A DNA stretch of 64,000 nt, from NCBI RefSeq assembly GCF_006442965.1, contig NZ_VFWX01000005.1, positions 124,001 to 188,000 of the forward strand, written 5' to 3'. This DNA is from Mesorhizobium sp. CU3 (GTDB taxonomy: Bacteria > Pseudomonadota > Alphaproteobacteria > Rhizobiales > Rhizobiaceae). A model generated the notes under the pieces. The model was not told the DNA's origin. It ran no database searches and saw only the letters and a list, made by a program, of their open reading frames with translations. Shown in pieces: positions 33,761 through 42,236 of this stretch. Position 1 is the first letter of the stretch, and the number at the start of each line of letters is the position of its first letter. The position numbers were made by a program, and so were the translations under genes.

Positions 33761-34663
33761 ATGCGTGTCTTTCTCACCGGCGCGACCGGCTTCATCGGCT
33801 CCCGTATCCTCCCCGAACTGCTTGCCGCCGGGCACCAGGTGCTTGGCCTGACGCGGTCCGACGCCGGTGCGCGAGCCCTTGTCGCGGCCGGCGCCGAGCC
33901 GCATCGCGGCGGCCTCGAAGACCTCGACAGCCTGCGCGAGGGCGCCGCCAAGTCGGACGCCGTGATCCACACCGCCTTCGATCACGACTTCTCGAATTTC
34001 GTCGCGAATTGCGAGAAGGACAAACGCGTCATCGAGGCGCTCGGCGGCGCACTCGTCGGCTCGGACCGGCTGCTCATCATCACGTCGGGCGTCGGCATGG
34101 GCATTGCCGAGCCGGGGCAGCTGGCGAAAGAGGACGTGTTCAACACCGAGCATCGCAATCCGCGCATCCTGTCGGAGCTTGCCGGCGCCGCGATGGCCGA
34201 GGCGGGCGTCAAGGTAGCGGTGGTTCGGCTTCCGCAGGTGCACGATACGGTGAAGCAGGGCCTGATCACGCCGCTCGTCGCGCAGACCCGCGTGAAAGGT
34301 GTTTCGGCGTATATCGGGGACGGCGGCAACCGCTGGTCGGCGGCGCATGTTTTGGATGTGGCGCGGCTTTACCGGCTGGCACTGGACAAGCAGCAGGCCG
34401 GCGTCCGCTACAACGCCGTCGCCGAAGAGGGCGTTTCGATGCGCGAGATCGCCGAAACCATTGGCGCCGGGCTGGAGGTGCCGGTGGTCTCCCTGTCGCC
34501 GGAACAGGCCGGCGATCACTTTGGCTGGCTTGCCATGTTCGCCGGCCTGGGCATGCCGGCGTCCAGCGAATGGACGCGTCGGCAGCTTGGCTGGCAGCCG
34601 ACAGGTCCGGGACTTATCGCCGACCTCGAGCGGATGGATTATTCGCAAGCCGCCGCGGCCTGA
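33761..34663 (+). CDS. NAD(P)-dependent epimerase/dehydratase-like extended SDR
   Basis: A 300-residue extended SDR. The Rossmann motif is MRVFLTGATGFIGSRILPEL, then an IHTAFDHD segment and LLIITSGVGMG. The canonical YxxxK is not obvious: the corresponding region reads HRNPRILSELAGAAMAEAGV, so the protein belongs to the atypical branch common beside XRE-MmyB regulators. It may bind NAD(P)H with altered chemistry. It is divergent from the XRE gene. Confidence 0.85.
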   Translation: MRVFLTGATGFIGSRILPELLAAGHQVLGLTRSDAGARALVAAGAEPHRGGLEDLDSLREGAAKSDAVIHTAFDHDFSNFVANCEKDKRVIEALGGALVGSDRLLIITSGVGMGIAEPGQLAKEDVFNTEHRNPRILSELAGAAMAEAGVKVAVVRLPQVHDTVKQGLITPLVAQTRVKGVSAYIGDGGNRWSAAHVLDVARLYRLALDKQQAGVRYNAVAEEGVSMREIAETIGAGLEVPVVSLSPEQAGDHFGWLAMFAGLGMPASSEWTRRQLGWQPTGPGLIADLERMDYSQAAAA

Positions 34664-34706
34664 CCGACGCAGTCGGGCGCGCACGCATCAGTTCCAGCGA
34701 GCCCCT

Positions 34707-34735
34707 GGCCGCCGCCATAAGCGTGAGCGGCGGCC
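34707..34735. terminator. GC-rich hairpin between convergent genes
   Basis: A perfect 9-bp stem GGCCGCCGC (34707-34715) and GCGGCGGCC (34727-34735) with an 11-base loop lies between the epimerase and the convergent LysR gene. No U-run follows on either strand, so it would be a weak or Rho-assisted bidirectional terminator. Confidence 0.4.
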
Positions 34736-34741
34736 GGCGCC

Positions 34742-35656
34742 TCAACGCCCTGAGCGTCGCGCCCGCTTGCGTTCGGCCGCCGCGAGCAGGTCGACGAAGG
34801 CGCGCACCTTAGCCGGCCTGAAGCGGGCCGGCGGGAAGACTGCGTGGATGCCGCCCGTCGGCAGGTCCCAGTCGCCGAACACCCGCACCAGACGGCCTTC
34901 GGCGATGTCGTCCTCGACGGCGAAATCGGGAAAGATGCCTAGGCCGATGCCGGCGAGCACGCAAGCCTGCACGGCCGGCGTCTTGTTGCAGACGACAACC
35001 GGATTGAGCTCGGCCAGCACCGTCTCGCCATCCCTCGAAAACAGCCACTGGCCGACGCCGCGCAATTGCGCATTGCCGACCCACGGCAGCGATTTTGCGA
35101 GCTTTGGGCTCACATTCGCTGGAAGGCCGGCGGCAAGCTTCGGGCTGGCGACGACGAATTGATGCAAGCTTCCCAGGCGCCGCGCCTGATTGCTGGAATC
35201 GGTCAGCCAGCCGATACGGATGCCAAGGTCGATCTGTTCGTCGACCAGATTGCTGATGGCGTCGTCGAAGATCGCCTCGACCTTCATCTTCGGATATTTC
35301 CTGAGATAGTCGGCGATGGTCGGCGCGACGATCTTCTCGCCATAGTCCAGCGACGTGGTGAGACGCAGCGTCCCGGTCGGCCTTCCTGTGCTTTGCGCGA
35401 TATCGCCATAGGCGGCCTCGGCCTCGCGCAGGATGATGGCGGCGCGGTCGTAGAACTGTCGCCCCTCCTCGGTCGCGGTGACGCGCCGCGTCGTGCGCCG
35501 CAGCAGCGTCGCGCCCAGTTCCTCCTCCAGCCTGCCGACCTGGTGGCTGACCACTGCCTTGGCGACATCGAGGCGGTCGGCGGCGGCGGTGAAGGATCCC
35601 GTCTCCACCACAGTGGTGAAGTAGACGAGACGGTTGAGGTTCAGGAGATCGGCCAT
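34742..35656 (-). CDS. LysR-family transcriptional regulator
   Basis: A 304-residue LTTR: HTH in LVYFTTVVETGSFTAAADRL, VSHQVGRLEEELGATLLRRT and TATEEGRQFYDRA, followed by the effector-binding domain. It is divergent from the DsbA-like and NmrA-like oxidoreductase genes, with a strong palindrome in between, and probably activates them in response to a redox or electrophile signal. The signal is inferred from the gene neighbours only. Confidence 0.92.
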   Translation of the reverse strand: MADLLNLNRLVYFTTVVETGSFTAAADRLDVAKAVVSHQVGRLEEELGATLLRRTTRRVTATEEGRQFYDRAAIILREAEAAYGDIAQSTGRPTGTLRLTTSLDYGEKIVAPTIADYLRKYPKMKVEAIFDDAISNLVDEQIDLGIRIGWLTDSSNQARRLGSLHQFVVASPKLAAGLPANVSPKLAKSLPWVGNAQLRGVGQWLFSRDGETVLAELNPVVVCNKTPAVQACVLAGIGLGIFPDFAVEDDIAEGRLVRVFGDWDLPTGGIHAVFPPARFRPAKVRAFVDLLAAAERKRARRSGR

Positions 35657-35673
35657 CTTGATTGTCTGATTGG

Positions 35674-35692
35674 ATCATACAGTTTGTATGAT
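35674..35692. promoter_or_regulatory. Palindromic LysR binding site candidate
   Basis: A perfect inverted repeat ATCATAC-agttt-GTATGAT sits 17 bases upstream of the lysR start and about 70 bases before the DsbA-like gene, the usual position of a LysR recognition box in a divergent pair. The inner ATAC/GTAT dyad resembles common LTTR half-sites. Confidence 0.6.
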
Positions 35693-35763
35693 TGATCGCG
35701 GTTTTTCGCAACCCGGCCAACTGCCATCTACGTCCGAGACAACGACACCCGGACGACACAGCC

Positions 35764-36402
35764 ATGACCCACGCCACCGTGACCTATCTCTTCGACCCGC
35801 TCTGCGGCTGGTGCTATGGCGCCACGCCGATGCTGGACAAGCTCGCAGCGAGCGGCGCCGCGCTGACCCTGCTGCCGACCGGCCTGTTCTCCGGCGCCGG
35901 CGCGCGGCCGCTGGATGCGGGTTTCGCCGCCCACGCCTGGGCCGCCGACCAGCGCATCGAACGCCTCAGCGGTCAGCGTTTCACCCAGGCCTACCTCGAC
36001 AATGTGCTCAATCTGCGCGGCACGTTGCTGGATTCCGGCGCCGCCACGCTCGGCATAAGCGCCGCCGGCCTGGACGATCCGCAACAGCGCCTGCCGGCGC
36101 TGAAAGCGATCCAGCATGCCCGCTATGTCGACGGTCGCGACATCGTAACGGCCAGCGGCGTGGCCGCGGTGCTGGCGGACGCCGGCATGGCCGGCGCCGC
36201 AAGGCTGGTGGCGACGCCGACGGACTCGGTGCTTGCCGCGAACCGCGAGCTGGTCGGCGGCGGACGTGCGCTGTTCGAGAGGCTAAACGCCAATGGCGTT
36301 CCCTCGCTTGCCGTCATCCGCAACGACAGGCCGCGGCTGATCGGCTCGAACGCGCTGTTCGGCAGCTACGACAATCTCGTCGCCCACCTCCAGGCGGCGT
36401 GA
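35764..36402 (+). CDS. DsbA/FrnE-like thioredoxin-fold protein
   Basis: A 212-residue DsbA-family protein with the redox motif CGWC in YLFDPLCGWCYGATPML at residues 8-24 and the cis-Pro loop in ANGVPSLAVI. There is no signal peptide, so it is cytoplasmic like FrnE. It probably acts as a disulfide oxidoreductase or glutathione-linked isomerase. It is followed after 35 bases by an NAD(P)-binding reductase and divergent from LysR; together they look like an oxidant- or electrophile-responsive module. Confidence 0.88.
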   Translation: MTHATVTYLFDPLCGWCYGATPMLDKLAASGAALTLLPTGLFSGAGARPLDAGFAAHAWAADQRIERLSGQRFTQAYLDNVLNLRGTLLDSGAATLGISAAGLDDPQQRLPALKAIQHARYVDGRDIVTASGVAAVLADAGMAGAARLVATPTDSVLAANRELVGGGRALFERLNANGVPSLAVIRNDRPRLIGSNALFGSYDNLVAHLQAA

Positions 36403-36437
36403 CCTGGATCCCCTCCCCCAAGCAAAAGGAAACTTCC

Positions 36438-37046
36438 ATGAAGATCGCACTCATCGGCGCGTCCGGCCAGGTCGGCTCGCGCCTTCTCAAGGAACTGTCC
36501 GACCGTGGCCACAGCATCACCGCGATCGCCCGCAACCCGGAGAAGATCGCGGCGCTGCCGGGCGTCACCGCCGTCAAGGGCGATGTCTTCGACAAGGACG
36601 GCCTGGTCGCGCTGATCAAGGGACATGACGCCGTCATCAGCTCGGTGCATTTCACCGCCAGCGATCCCGACACGCTGATCGCCGCGGCGCGGGCCTCCGG
36701 GGTCAAGCGCTACCTCGTCGTCGGCGGCGCCGGCAGCCTGGAAGTCGCGCCCGGCAAGCGTCTGGTCGACACGCCGGAATTTCCGGCCATCTACAAGGCC
36801 GAGGCGCAGAAGGGCGCCGATTTCCTCGACACGCTGCGGACCGTCAGCGACCTCGACTGGACCTTCCTGTCGCCGTCGGCCCTGTTCGTCGCCGGCGAGC
36901 GCACCAGCATGTACCGCCTCGGCAAGGACACGCTGCTGACCAATGACAAGGGCAGCAGCATCTCCTTCGAGGACTACGCCATCGTCATGGCCGACGAGAT
37001 CGAAAATCCGAAGCACGTCCGCCAGCGCTTCACCGTCGGTTACTAA
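36438..37046 (+). CDS. NAD(P)-binding NmrA/atypical SDR oxidoreductase
   Basis: A 202-residue Rossmann-fold protein similar to YwnB/YhfK-type NAD(P)H-binding proteins. The nucleotide motif is MKIALIGASGQVGSRLLKEL; VVGGAGSLEVAPGKRLVDTP and LDWTFLSPSALF follow in the positions typical of the NAD(P)H-binding family (PF13460-like). AAGGA precedes the ATG. It is the second gene of the LysR-divergent operon. Confidence 0.88.
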   Translation: MKIALIGASGQVGSRLLKELSDRGHSITAIARNPEKIAALPGVTAVKGDVFDKDGLVALIKGHDAVISSVHFTASDPDTLIAAARASGVKRYLVVGGAGSLEVAPGKRLVDTPEFPAIYKAEAQKGADFLDTLRTVSDLDWTFLSPSALFVAGERTSMYRLGKDTLLTNDKGSSISFEDYAIVMADEIENPKHVRQRFTVGY

Positions 37047-37098
37047 GTCGACGGTAGCTGCGGCTTACCTGACTGGGGCTGCCGAAACGGTGGCCCCT

Positions 37099-37198
37099 AA
37101 AGCGCGTCGCGCTGAACCGGATTCAGGCGACGCGCTTTGGGTTTTTGTTTTGATACATGTCGTTGTCCCAGAACCGCTGCACACTTCTGGGCGACATG
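37099..37198. repeat. Two-palindrome rhizobial intergenic repeat with terminator-like first half
   Basis: The first hairpin has perfect 12-bp arms AAAGCGCGTCGC (37099-37110) and GCGACGCGCTTT (37127-37138), followed by a T-rich stretch (37141-37152) that would terminate rightward transcription of the reductase gene. The second hairpin pairs CATGTCG/CGACATG (37156-37162, 37192-37198) and CCCAGAA/TTCTGGG (37167-37173, 37185-37191). I recognise this arrangement as a dispersed mesorhizobial-type intergenic element. It ends 3 bases before the GntR stop. Confidence 0.75.
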
Positions 37199-37200
37199 CA

Positions 37201-37908
37201 TCAGGCCCGAAGCACATCCGCGAGGCTGTCCGATTTTTCCACCTTGTCGGTGAGGTCGAGCCCGGAGAGCAGATCGACCAGATGGCTGTTCATCAGCGCC
37301 GCGGCGTCGGCGCTGTCGCCGGCCTCGATCGCGTCGACCAGCGCGTGATGGGCATGCTTCTCGCATGTCGCGTCGCGGCGCTTCCAGTAAAGCGCGATGA
37401 TCAGCGAGGAGTGCGAGACGAGATCGCGCACGAAATTGGTGAACACCGAATGCGCGGCGATCTCGGCGATGCCGACATGGAAGCGCGCCGACAGCATGAT
37501 GGCGTCGCTGTCGCGGCCGGCATGCAGCGCCTCGTGCTCCTTTTCCAGATGCACGCGCAGCTGCGCGATATCGGACGGCACGGCGGCCTTGGCCGCAAGT
37601 GCCGCCACCTTCGGCTCGATCAGCGCCCTCGCCTCGAACACTTCGCGTGCCTCGGTTTTCGACGGCTGGGCAACGAAGGCGCCGCGATTGGGCTCGAGCC
37701 GCGCCAGCCGGTCATGCGCCAGCGCCTGCAAAGCGGCGCGGATGACGGTGCGGCTCACGGAATAGATCGAGGCCAGCTCGTCTTCCGGCAGCTTGGTGCC
37801 CGGGGCGAGCCGATGGCTGACGATTGCGTCGCGCAGCCCATAATAGATCGGCGACCAGCGCGCTGCCGGCCTGTCGTCGCCATCTTCTTCCCTGAGTACC
37901 GTCAACAT
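37201..37908 (-). CDS. GntR-family regulator, FCD subfamily
   Basis: A 235-residue regulator: N-terminal winged HTH (YGLRDAIVSHRLAPGTKLPE; LASIYSVSRTVIRAALQALA) and a C-terminal all-helical FCD domain with metal-ligand-type residues in RFHVGIAEIAAHSVFTNFV and KHAHHALVDAIEAGD. FCD regulators bind organic acids and repress transport and catabolic genes. Its neighbours, a racemase and a branched-chain-type ABC importer, are the probable targets, and a matching palindrome lies upstream of the importer's binding-protein gene. Confidence 0.9.
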   Translation of the reverse strand: MLTVLREEDGDDRPAARWSPIYYGLRDAIVSHRLAPGTKLPEDELASIYSVSRTVIRAALQALAHDRLARLEPNRGAFVAQPSKTEAREVFEARALIEPKVAALAAKAAVPSDIAQLRVHLEKEHEALHAGRDSDAIMLSARFHVGIAEIAAHSVFTNFVRDLVSHSSLIIALYWKRRDATCEKHAHHALVDAIEAGDSADAAALMNSHLVDLLSGLDLTDKVEKSDSLADVLRA

Positions 37909-38044
37909 GCTTTCAATGCGCGAGCCCCGAAAATGGCCCGATCTGCCCCCAAATCGCCAGCAGCCCGCCCAATCTAGTATCGCTCACGCGGCGGTCAATC
38001 CCACCTGTCCGGGTGCCGGCCGGTCGCCGGTGGCATCAAGCCGC

Positions 38045-38788
38045 CTAAACGATCTCAGCTTCCACGGGCGACAGCGGCGCGAACATGCCGGCAAAGCGCT
38101 TGCCGCGCGGCGCGGCATAGCCGCCGATCTTCGATGTCTTCAAGCCGACCCTGAACAGGCTCTCGGCCAGCGTGACGGCGCAGACGACCCCGTCCAGCAC
38201 CGGAACGCCGTGCTCCTCGGACAGGCTGTGCGCAAGGTCGGCCATGCCGGCGCAGCCGAGCACGATGGCCTCGGCCTTGTCCTCGGCGATCGCCCGCGCA
38301 ATCTCTTCCGATATACGGTGTCTTGCATTCGAGCCCGGACGTTCGAGCTCGAGCACGGCGACTTCCGACGAGCGCACCCTGGCGCAGCGCGAGGCGAGGC
38401 CGTACTTCGCCAGATTGTGCTCGATCGCCGGAACCGAGCGGGCGAGCGTGGTGACGACGCTGAACTTGCCGGCGATGAGGCTGGCCATATGGAACGCCGC
38501 CTCGCCAATGCCGATCACCGGAGCCTCGGCGGCGCAGCGCGCAGCATCGAGGCCGGTGTCGTCGAAGCAGGCGATGATGTAAGCGTCCGCCGCCGGCGCC
38601 TTGGCCATCTCGGCGATGATGCCAGGCACGGCAAAGACCTCGTCGAAATAGCCCTCGATGCTTGGCGGTCCATCGGCCGGATTGACGGCGACGATCTCGG
38701 TTCCCGCGGAAGCCACACTTTCCGCCGCCTCGCGGATCTTGGCGGTCATCGATTGGGTGGTGTTGGGGTTGATGACGAGTATGCGCAT
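38045..38788 (-). CDS. Aspartate/glutamate/hydantoin racemase family protein
   Basis: A 247-residue two-domain racemase that interconverts stereoisomers without cofactor using two cysteines: Cys in IIACFDDTGLD and Cys in IVLGCAGMADLAHSL. The N-terminus MRILVINPNTTQSMTAKI and the PPSIEGYFDEVFAVPGI segment fit the hydantoin/allantoin racemase branch. It is the last gene of the ABC importer operon, 11 bases after the ATPase, so it probably racemises the imported compound (a hydantoin, allantoin or amino-acid derivative). No hydantoinase or allantoinase is in the window. Confidence 0.88.
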   Translation of the reverse strand: MRILVINPNTTQSMTAKIREAAESVASAGTEIVAVNPADGPPSIEGYFDEVFAVPGIIAEMAKAPAADAYIIACFDDTGLDAARCAAEAPVIGIGEAAFHMASLIAGKFSVVTTLARSVPAIEHNLAKYGLASRCARVRSSEVAVLELERPGSNARHRISEEIARAIAEDKAEAIVLGCAGMADLAHSLSEEHGVPVLDGVVCAVTLAESLFRVGLKTSKIGGYAAPRGKRFAGMFAPLSPVEAEIV

Positions 38789-38799
38789 TCCAATCAGCC

Positions 38800-39522
38800 T
38801 CAGATCTCGCCGCCGAGATAAAGACGCTTGACCCGGTCGTCGGTCAGCAATTCGGCGGAGTTGCCGCTCAGCGCGACGCTGCCTGTGGTCAGCGCATAGG
38901 CGCGCTGCGAGATGCGCAGCGCCATACGCGAATTCTGTTCGACCAGAAGCACGCTGACCTTCTCGTCACGGTTGATGGCGACGATCGAGCGGGCGATGTC
39001 CTGGACGAGTTTCGGCGCGACGCCGAGCGACGGTTCGTCGAGCAGCAGGAGCTTTGGTTTGGCCATCAGCGCGCGGCCGATGACCAGCATCTGCTGCTCG
39101 CCGCCGCTCATCGTGCCTGCGGCCTGCGAGAAACGCTCCTTGAGCCGGGGAAAGCGCCCCAGCACCATTTCCATGGAGGCGGCGATCTCGGATTTGCTGT
39201 TGCGCGTGAAGGCGCCCATCAAGAGATTGTCCTTGACCGACATATAGGGGAAGACACGACGCCCCTCCGGCACCATGGCGATGCCCATCTTGACGATCTC
39301 ATCGGGGGCGGCGCCGTCGATGCGCTTGCCGCCATAGTGAATCTCGCCCGACCGGATCTTGCGCAGGCCGGTGATGGCGCGAAGGATCGACGACTTGCCG
39401 GCGCCGTTGGCGCCGATCAGCGCCACGGTCTCGCCTTCGTTGACCTCGAGCGAGACGCCCTTCAGCGCATAGACATGGTCGTAATAGAGCTCGACATTGG
39501 CGAAGTTGAGGATCTGGTTCAT
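38800..39522 (-). CDS. Branched-chain-type ABC transporter ATPase (LivF-like)
   Basis: A 240-residue ATPase of the HAAT family. Walker A is GANGAGKSS, the signature is MSGGEQQML, Walker B is LLLDEPSLG, and the H-loop position is in SVLLVEQNS. It pairs with the LivG-like ATPase, whose stop overlaps its start (ATGA), to drive import by the LivH/LivM-type permeases. The substrate is set by the binding protein and is not necessarily leucine. Confidence 0.94.
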   Translation of the reverse strand: MNQILNFANVELYYDHVYALKGVSLEVNEGETVALIGANGAGKSSILRAITGLRKIRSGEIHYGGKRIDGAAPDEIVKMGIAMVPEGRRVFPYMSVKDNLLMGAFTRNSKSEIAASMEMVLGRFPRLKERFSQAAGTMSGGEQQMLVIGRALMAKPKLLLLDEPSLGVAPKLVQDIARSIVAINRDEKVSVLLVEQNSRMALRISQRAYALTTGSVALSGNSAELLTDDRVKRLYLGGEI

Positions 39523-40298
39523 AGGCCGATCGCCTCGTCTTCGCTGCCGAGATAGGCTTCGATCACCTTGTCGTCGGCCTGGATCTGCGACGGCGTTCCC
39601 TCTGCGATTTTCTGGCCGAAATTGAGCACCACGATGCGGTCCGAGATCTTCATCACCGCCGGCATGTCGTGCTCGACCAGCAGGATGGTGAGGCCGCGTT
39701 CGCGCAGGCGCCGCACCATCTCGACCATGCGCATGGTCTCGTCATGGTTCATGCCGGCGAAGGGCTCGTCGAGCAAAAGGATCGAGGGATTGGTGGCAAG
39801 GCCGATGGCGATGCCCAGCGCCCGCAAATGGCCATGCGGCAGGTTGCGCGCGGTCTCATTGGCGAGCGAGGACAGGCCGAGCAGCGCCAGGATCTCGTCG
39901 GCGGACTGCCCGAAGGCCGCCTCGTCGGCCTTCGCTGCGCCGGTGCCGAGGAAGAAGCCGAAGAGGCTCGCCTTCGAGCGCAGATGATGCGCGATGACGA
40001 CGTTGTCGCGCACGCTCATGTTCTTGAAGATCGTCGTTTCCTGGAAGGTGCGCACGACGCCCTTGCGGGCGGCAATGTGCGGCGCGAGGCCGGAGATGCG
40101 TTCGCCCTTGAGACGCACCTCGCCGGTCGTTGGCCGCAAGAAGGACGAGATCAGCTTGAACAAGGTCGACTTGCCGGCGCCGTTGGGACCGATCACCGAC
40201 AGGATCTCCTTTTCGCGCACCGAGAAGGAGACGTCGTTGACGGCGACGAGACCGCCGAAGCGCTTGGTGATGCCGGAGACTTCGAGCAGCTCGGCCAT
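39519..40298 (-). CDS. Branched-chain-type ABC transporter ATPase (LivG-like)
   Basis: A 259-residue ATPase. Walker A is GPNGAGKST, Walker B is LLLDEPFAGMN and the H-loop is LVEHDM. The signature helix reads LPHGHLRALGIAIGLA instead of the usual LPYGQQRRLEIARAL, a noticeable departure though within the range of the LivG group. It lies between the LivM-like permease (3-base gap) and LivF-like ATPase (4-base overlap) in one operon. Confidence 0.93.
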   Translation of the reverse strand: MAELLEVSGITKRFGGLVAVNDVSFSVREKEILSVIGPNGAGKSTLFKLISSFLRPTTGEVRLKGERISGLAPHIAARKGVVRTFQETTIFKNMSVRDNVVIAHHLRSKASLFGFFLGTGAAKADEAAFGQSADEILALLGLSSLANETARNLPHGHLRALGIAIGLATNPSILLLDEPFAGMNHDETMRMVEMVRRLRERGLTILLVEHDMPAVMKISDRIVVLNFGQKIAEGTPSQIQADDKVIEAYLGSEDEAIGL

Positions 40299-40301
40299 CG
40301 C

Positions 40302-41282
40302 TCAACCCTTCTTCCGGCCGACTTCGGAGAGGCTGAGCAGGCCGTTGGGCAGAACCAGCATCAGGACGATCATCAGGCCCGAATAGATAAGCAACTGGAA
40401 CTGGCCGGTCTGGAACAGGAGGTCCCAGCCGAAATAGAGTACCAGCGTGCCGAGCATCGGGCCGAAGACATAGCCGAGGCCGCCGAGGAAGCAGTTCAGC
40501 ATGAAGTTGACGGAATCGGTGACGGTGAAGCTCGACGGATAGATCGACTGCGAGATGGCGGCGAAGATGGCGCCGGAAACGCCGCCGAAAAAGGACGAGA
40601 CGGCATAGGCGATGATGCGCAGATAGGCGATGTTGACGCCGATCGATGAGGCGAGTTCCTCATTCTGCTGCAGCGACTGGCAGAGCCTGCCGATGCGCGA
40701 GTTGACGAGGCGGTACATCACCGCGAAGCAGACCACCATCACGGTGACCGCGAGCAGATAGAAGGCGAGCCGCGAATTCTGCAGCGTGGCGAAATCCGGG
40801 ATCAGCGTGACGCCGAAGACAGACAGCGCACCGGGCAGCGGGATGCTGACGATGCCCTTGGCGCCGTTGGTGACCGGCAGGGCCAGCGCTAGCAGGCGCG
40901 CGACCTCGGTCAAGGTCAGCGTCACCATGGCGAAGTAGACGCCGCGCAGCCGCAGGATCGGCAGGCCGATCAGCACGCTGGCCGCGGCGCAGAAGAGGCC
41001 GGCCACGGGGAGCGTCGGCCAGAAGGGCCAGCCATGGTTCATCACCAGGATCGCCGAGACATAGCCGCCCGCCAGCGCATAAGCGCCCTGGCCGATGTTG
41101 ATGCGGCCGATATAGAAGGTCAGCCACACGCCGGCGCTGGCGATACTGAGCAATGCCACCGAGGTCAGCGTGTAATAGAGATCGAAGCGGCCGCTTGCCG
41201 AGATCGCGGCCGGCACGGCGATGAAGACGATCGCCAGGAAGGCGGCGACCGCGGCGATCCTGGTGTTGCGGTTGAGGGTCAT
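40302..41282 (-). CDS. Branched-chain-type ABC transporter permease (LivM-like)
   Basis: A 326-residue inner-membrane permease with about nine hydrophobic spans. The LivM signatures are GRINIGQGAYALAGGYVSA near residue 60 and the late cytoplasmic QQNEELASSIGVNIAYLRII coupling region. It heterodimerises with the LivH-like permease encoded just upstream (7-base gap). Confidence 0.93.
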   Translation of the reverse strand: MTLNRNTRIAAVAAFLAIVFIAVPAAISASGRFDLYYTLTSVALLSIASAGVWLTFYIGRINIGQGAYALAGGYVSAILVMNHGWPFWPTLPVAGLFCAAASVLIGLPILRLRGVYFAMVTLTLTEVARLLALALPVTNGAKGIVSIPLPGALSVFGVTLIPDFATLQNSRLAFYLLAVTVMVVCFAVMYRLVNSRIGRLCQSLQQNEELASSIGVNIAYLRIIAYAVSSFFGGVSGAIFAAISQSIYPSSFTVTDSVNFMLNCFLGGLGYVFGPMLGTLVLYFGWDLLFQTGQFQLLIYSGLMIVLMLVLPNGLLSLSEVGRKKG

Positions 41283-41289
41283 GGCGCGA

Positions 41290-42156
41290 TCAACCCCACG
41301 GCTTGCCCATCAGCCCGTTGGGGCGGATCGACAGGAACACCATCAGGGCGGCGAAGATGACGAGGTAGGTGATGTCGCCATATTCGCGCAGCGCGGTGAG
41401 GCCGACCGACTCCATCATGCCGAGGATGAAGCCGCCGGCAATCGCCCCGCCGACGACGCCGGCGCCGCCAATCATCACCATCAGGAAGGCCTTGATCGAG
41501 ATCGGGCCGCCGATGCCGGAATTAACGCCGGTGATCGTGACCAGCAGCCCGCCGACGACGCCGGCCAGCATGGCGCCCATGGCGAAGCCGATCATCGAAT
41601 AGCGGTCGACGCGCACGCCCATCAGCTGAGCCGCGACGCGGTCCTGGGCGAGCGCGCGCATGGCGCGGCCGACCCGGCTGTACTGCATGTAGAGCACGAA
41701 GGCGGCGATGAAGAGAATGGCCAGCACGCCGACGACGATGCGGTCGTAAGGCATAATGATGCCGGCGTCGTTGAAGACGCCCTTGACGATCTTGGGAACG
41801 CCGCGCTGCTTCTCGCCGAAGAGGAGCAAGATGACGGCATCGAAGAAGAAGGCCGTCGCCGCCGCGAGCAGCATGGTGCTTTCCTCGCGATGGCTGCGCC
41901 GAATGACGGTGCGGAAGAGAAATTTCTCCATCAGCGCGCCGATGACGGCGAGCGTCACGCCGGAGGCGAGCAGCGCCACCACAAAGGGCAGGCCGAGCTG
42001 GCCGTAGACGGTGTAGGTGATGAAGCCGCCCAGCACATACATCTGCCCGTGGGCGAAATTCAGCACATTCATCAGGGCGAAGATCAGGGTGAGCCCCAGC
42101 GCGATCAGCGCGTATTGGGCACCGAGATACAATCCGTTGGCGATGACCTGTTCCAT
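41290..42156 (-). CDS. Branched-chain-type ABC transporter permease (LivH-like)
   Basis: A 288-residue permease with about eight membrane spans. Family marks: NGLYLGAQYALIALGLTLIF at the N-terminus, NFAHGQMYVLGGFITY and the cytoplasmic VGRAMRALAQDRVAAQLMGV coupling loop. The ATG at 42156 follows GAAGG at eight bases; a GTG two codons upstream is less likely. It is separated from the binding-protein gene by an 80-base spacer holding a hairpin. Confidence 0.93.
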   Translation of the reverse strand: MEQVIANGLYLGAQYALIALGLTLIFALMNVLNFAHGQMYVLGGFITYTVYGQLGLPFVVALLASGVTLAVIGALMEKFLFRTVIRRSHREESTMLLAAATAFFFDAVILLLFGEKQRGVPKIVKGVFNDAGIIMPYDRIVVGVLAILFIAAFVLYMQYSRVGRAMRALAQDRVAAQLMGVRVDRYSMIGFAMGAMLAGVVGGLLVTITGVNSGIGGPISIKAFLMVMIGGAGVVGGAIAGGFILGMMESVGLTALREYGDITYLVIFAALMVFLSIRPNGLMGKPWG

Positions 42157-42179
42157 GGACACCTTCGATCTTCCGCGGA

Positions 42180-42199
42180 GCCCGGATCGAAGTCCGGGC
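42180..42199 (-). promoter_or_regulatory. mRNA-stabilising or attenuating hairpin after the binding-protein gene
   Basis: A perfect GCCCGGA-tcgaag-TCCGGGC hairpin lies between the binding-protein stop and the LivH-like start. Such hairpins commonly protect the 5' mRNA segment and allow excess binding protein over permease. No U-run is present. Confidence 0.5.
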
Positions 42200-42236
42200 C
42201 CCCGGCAAGCAGGAGGAAGCGCAGGCGAAGGTTACG

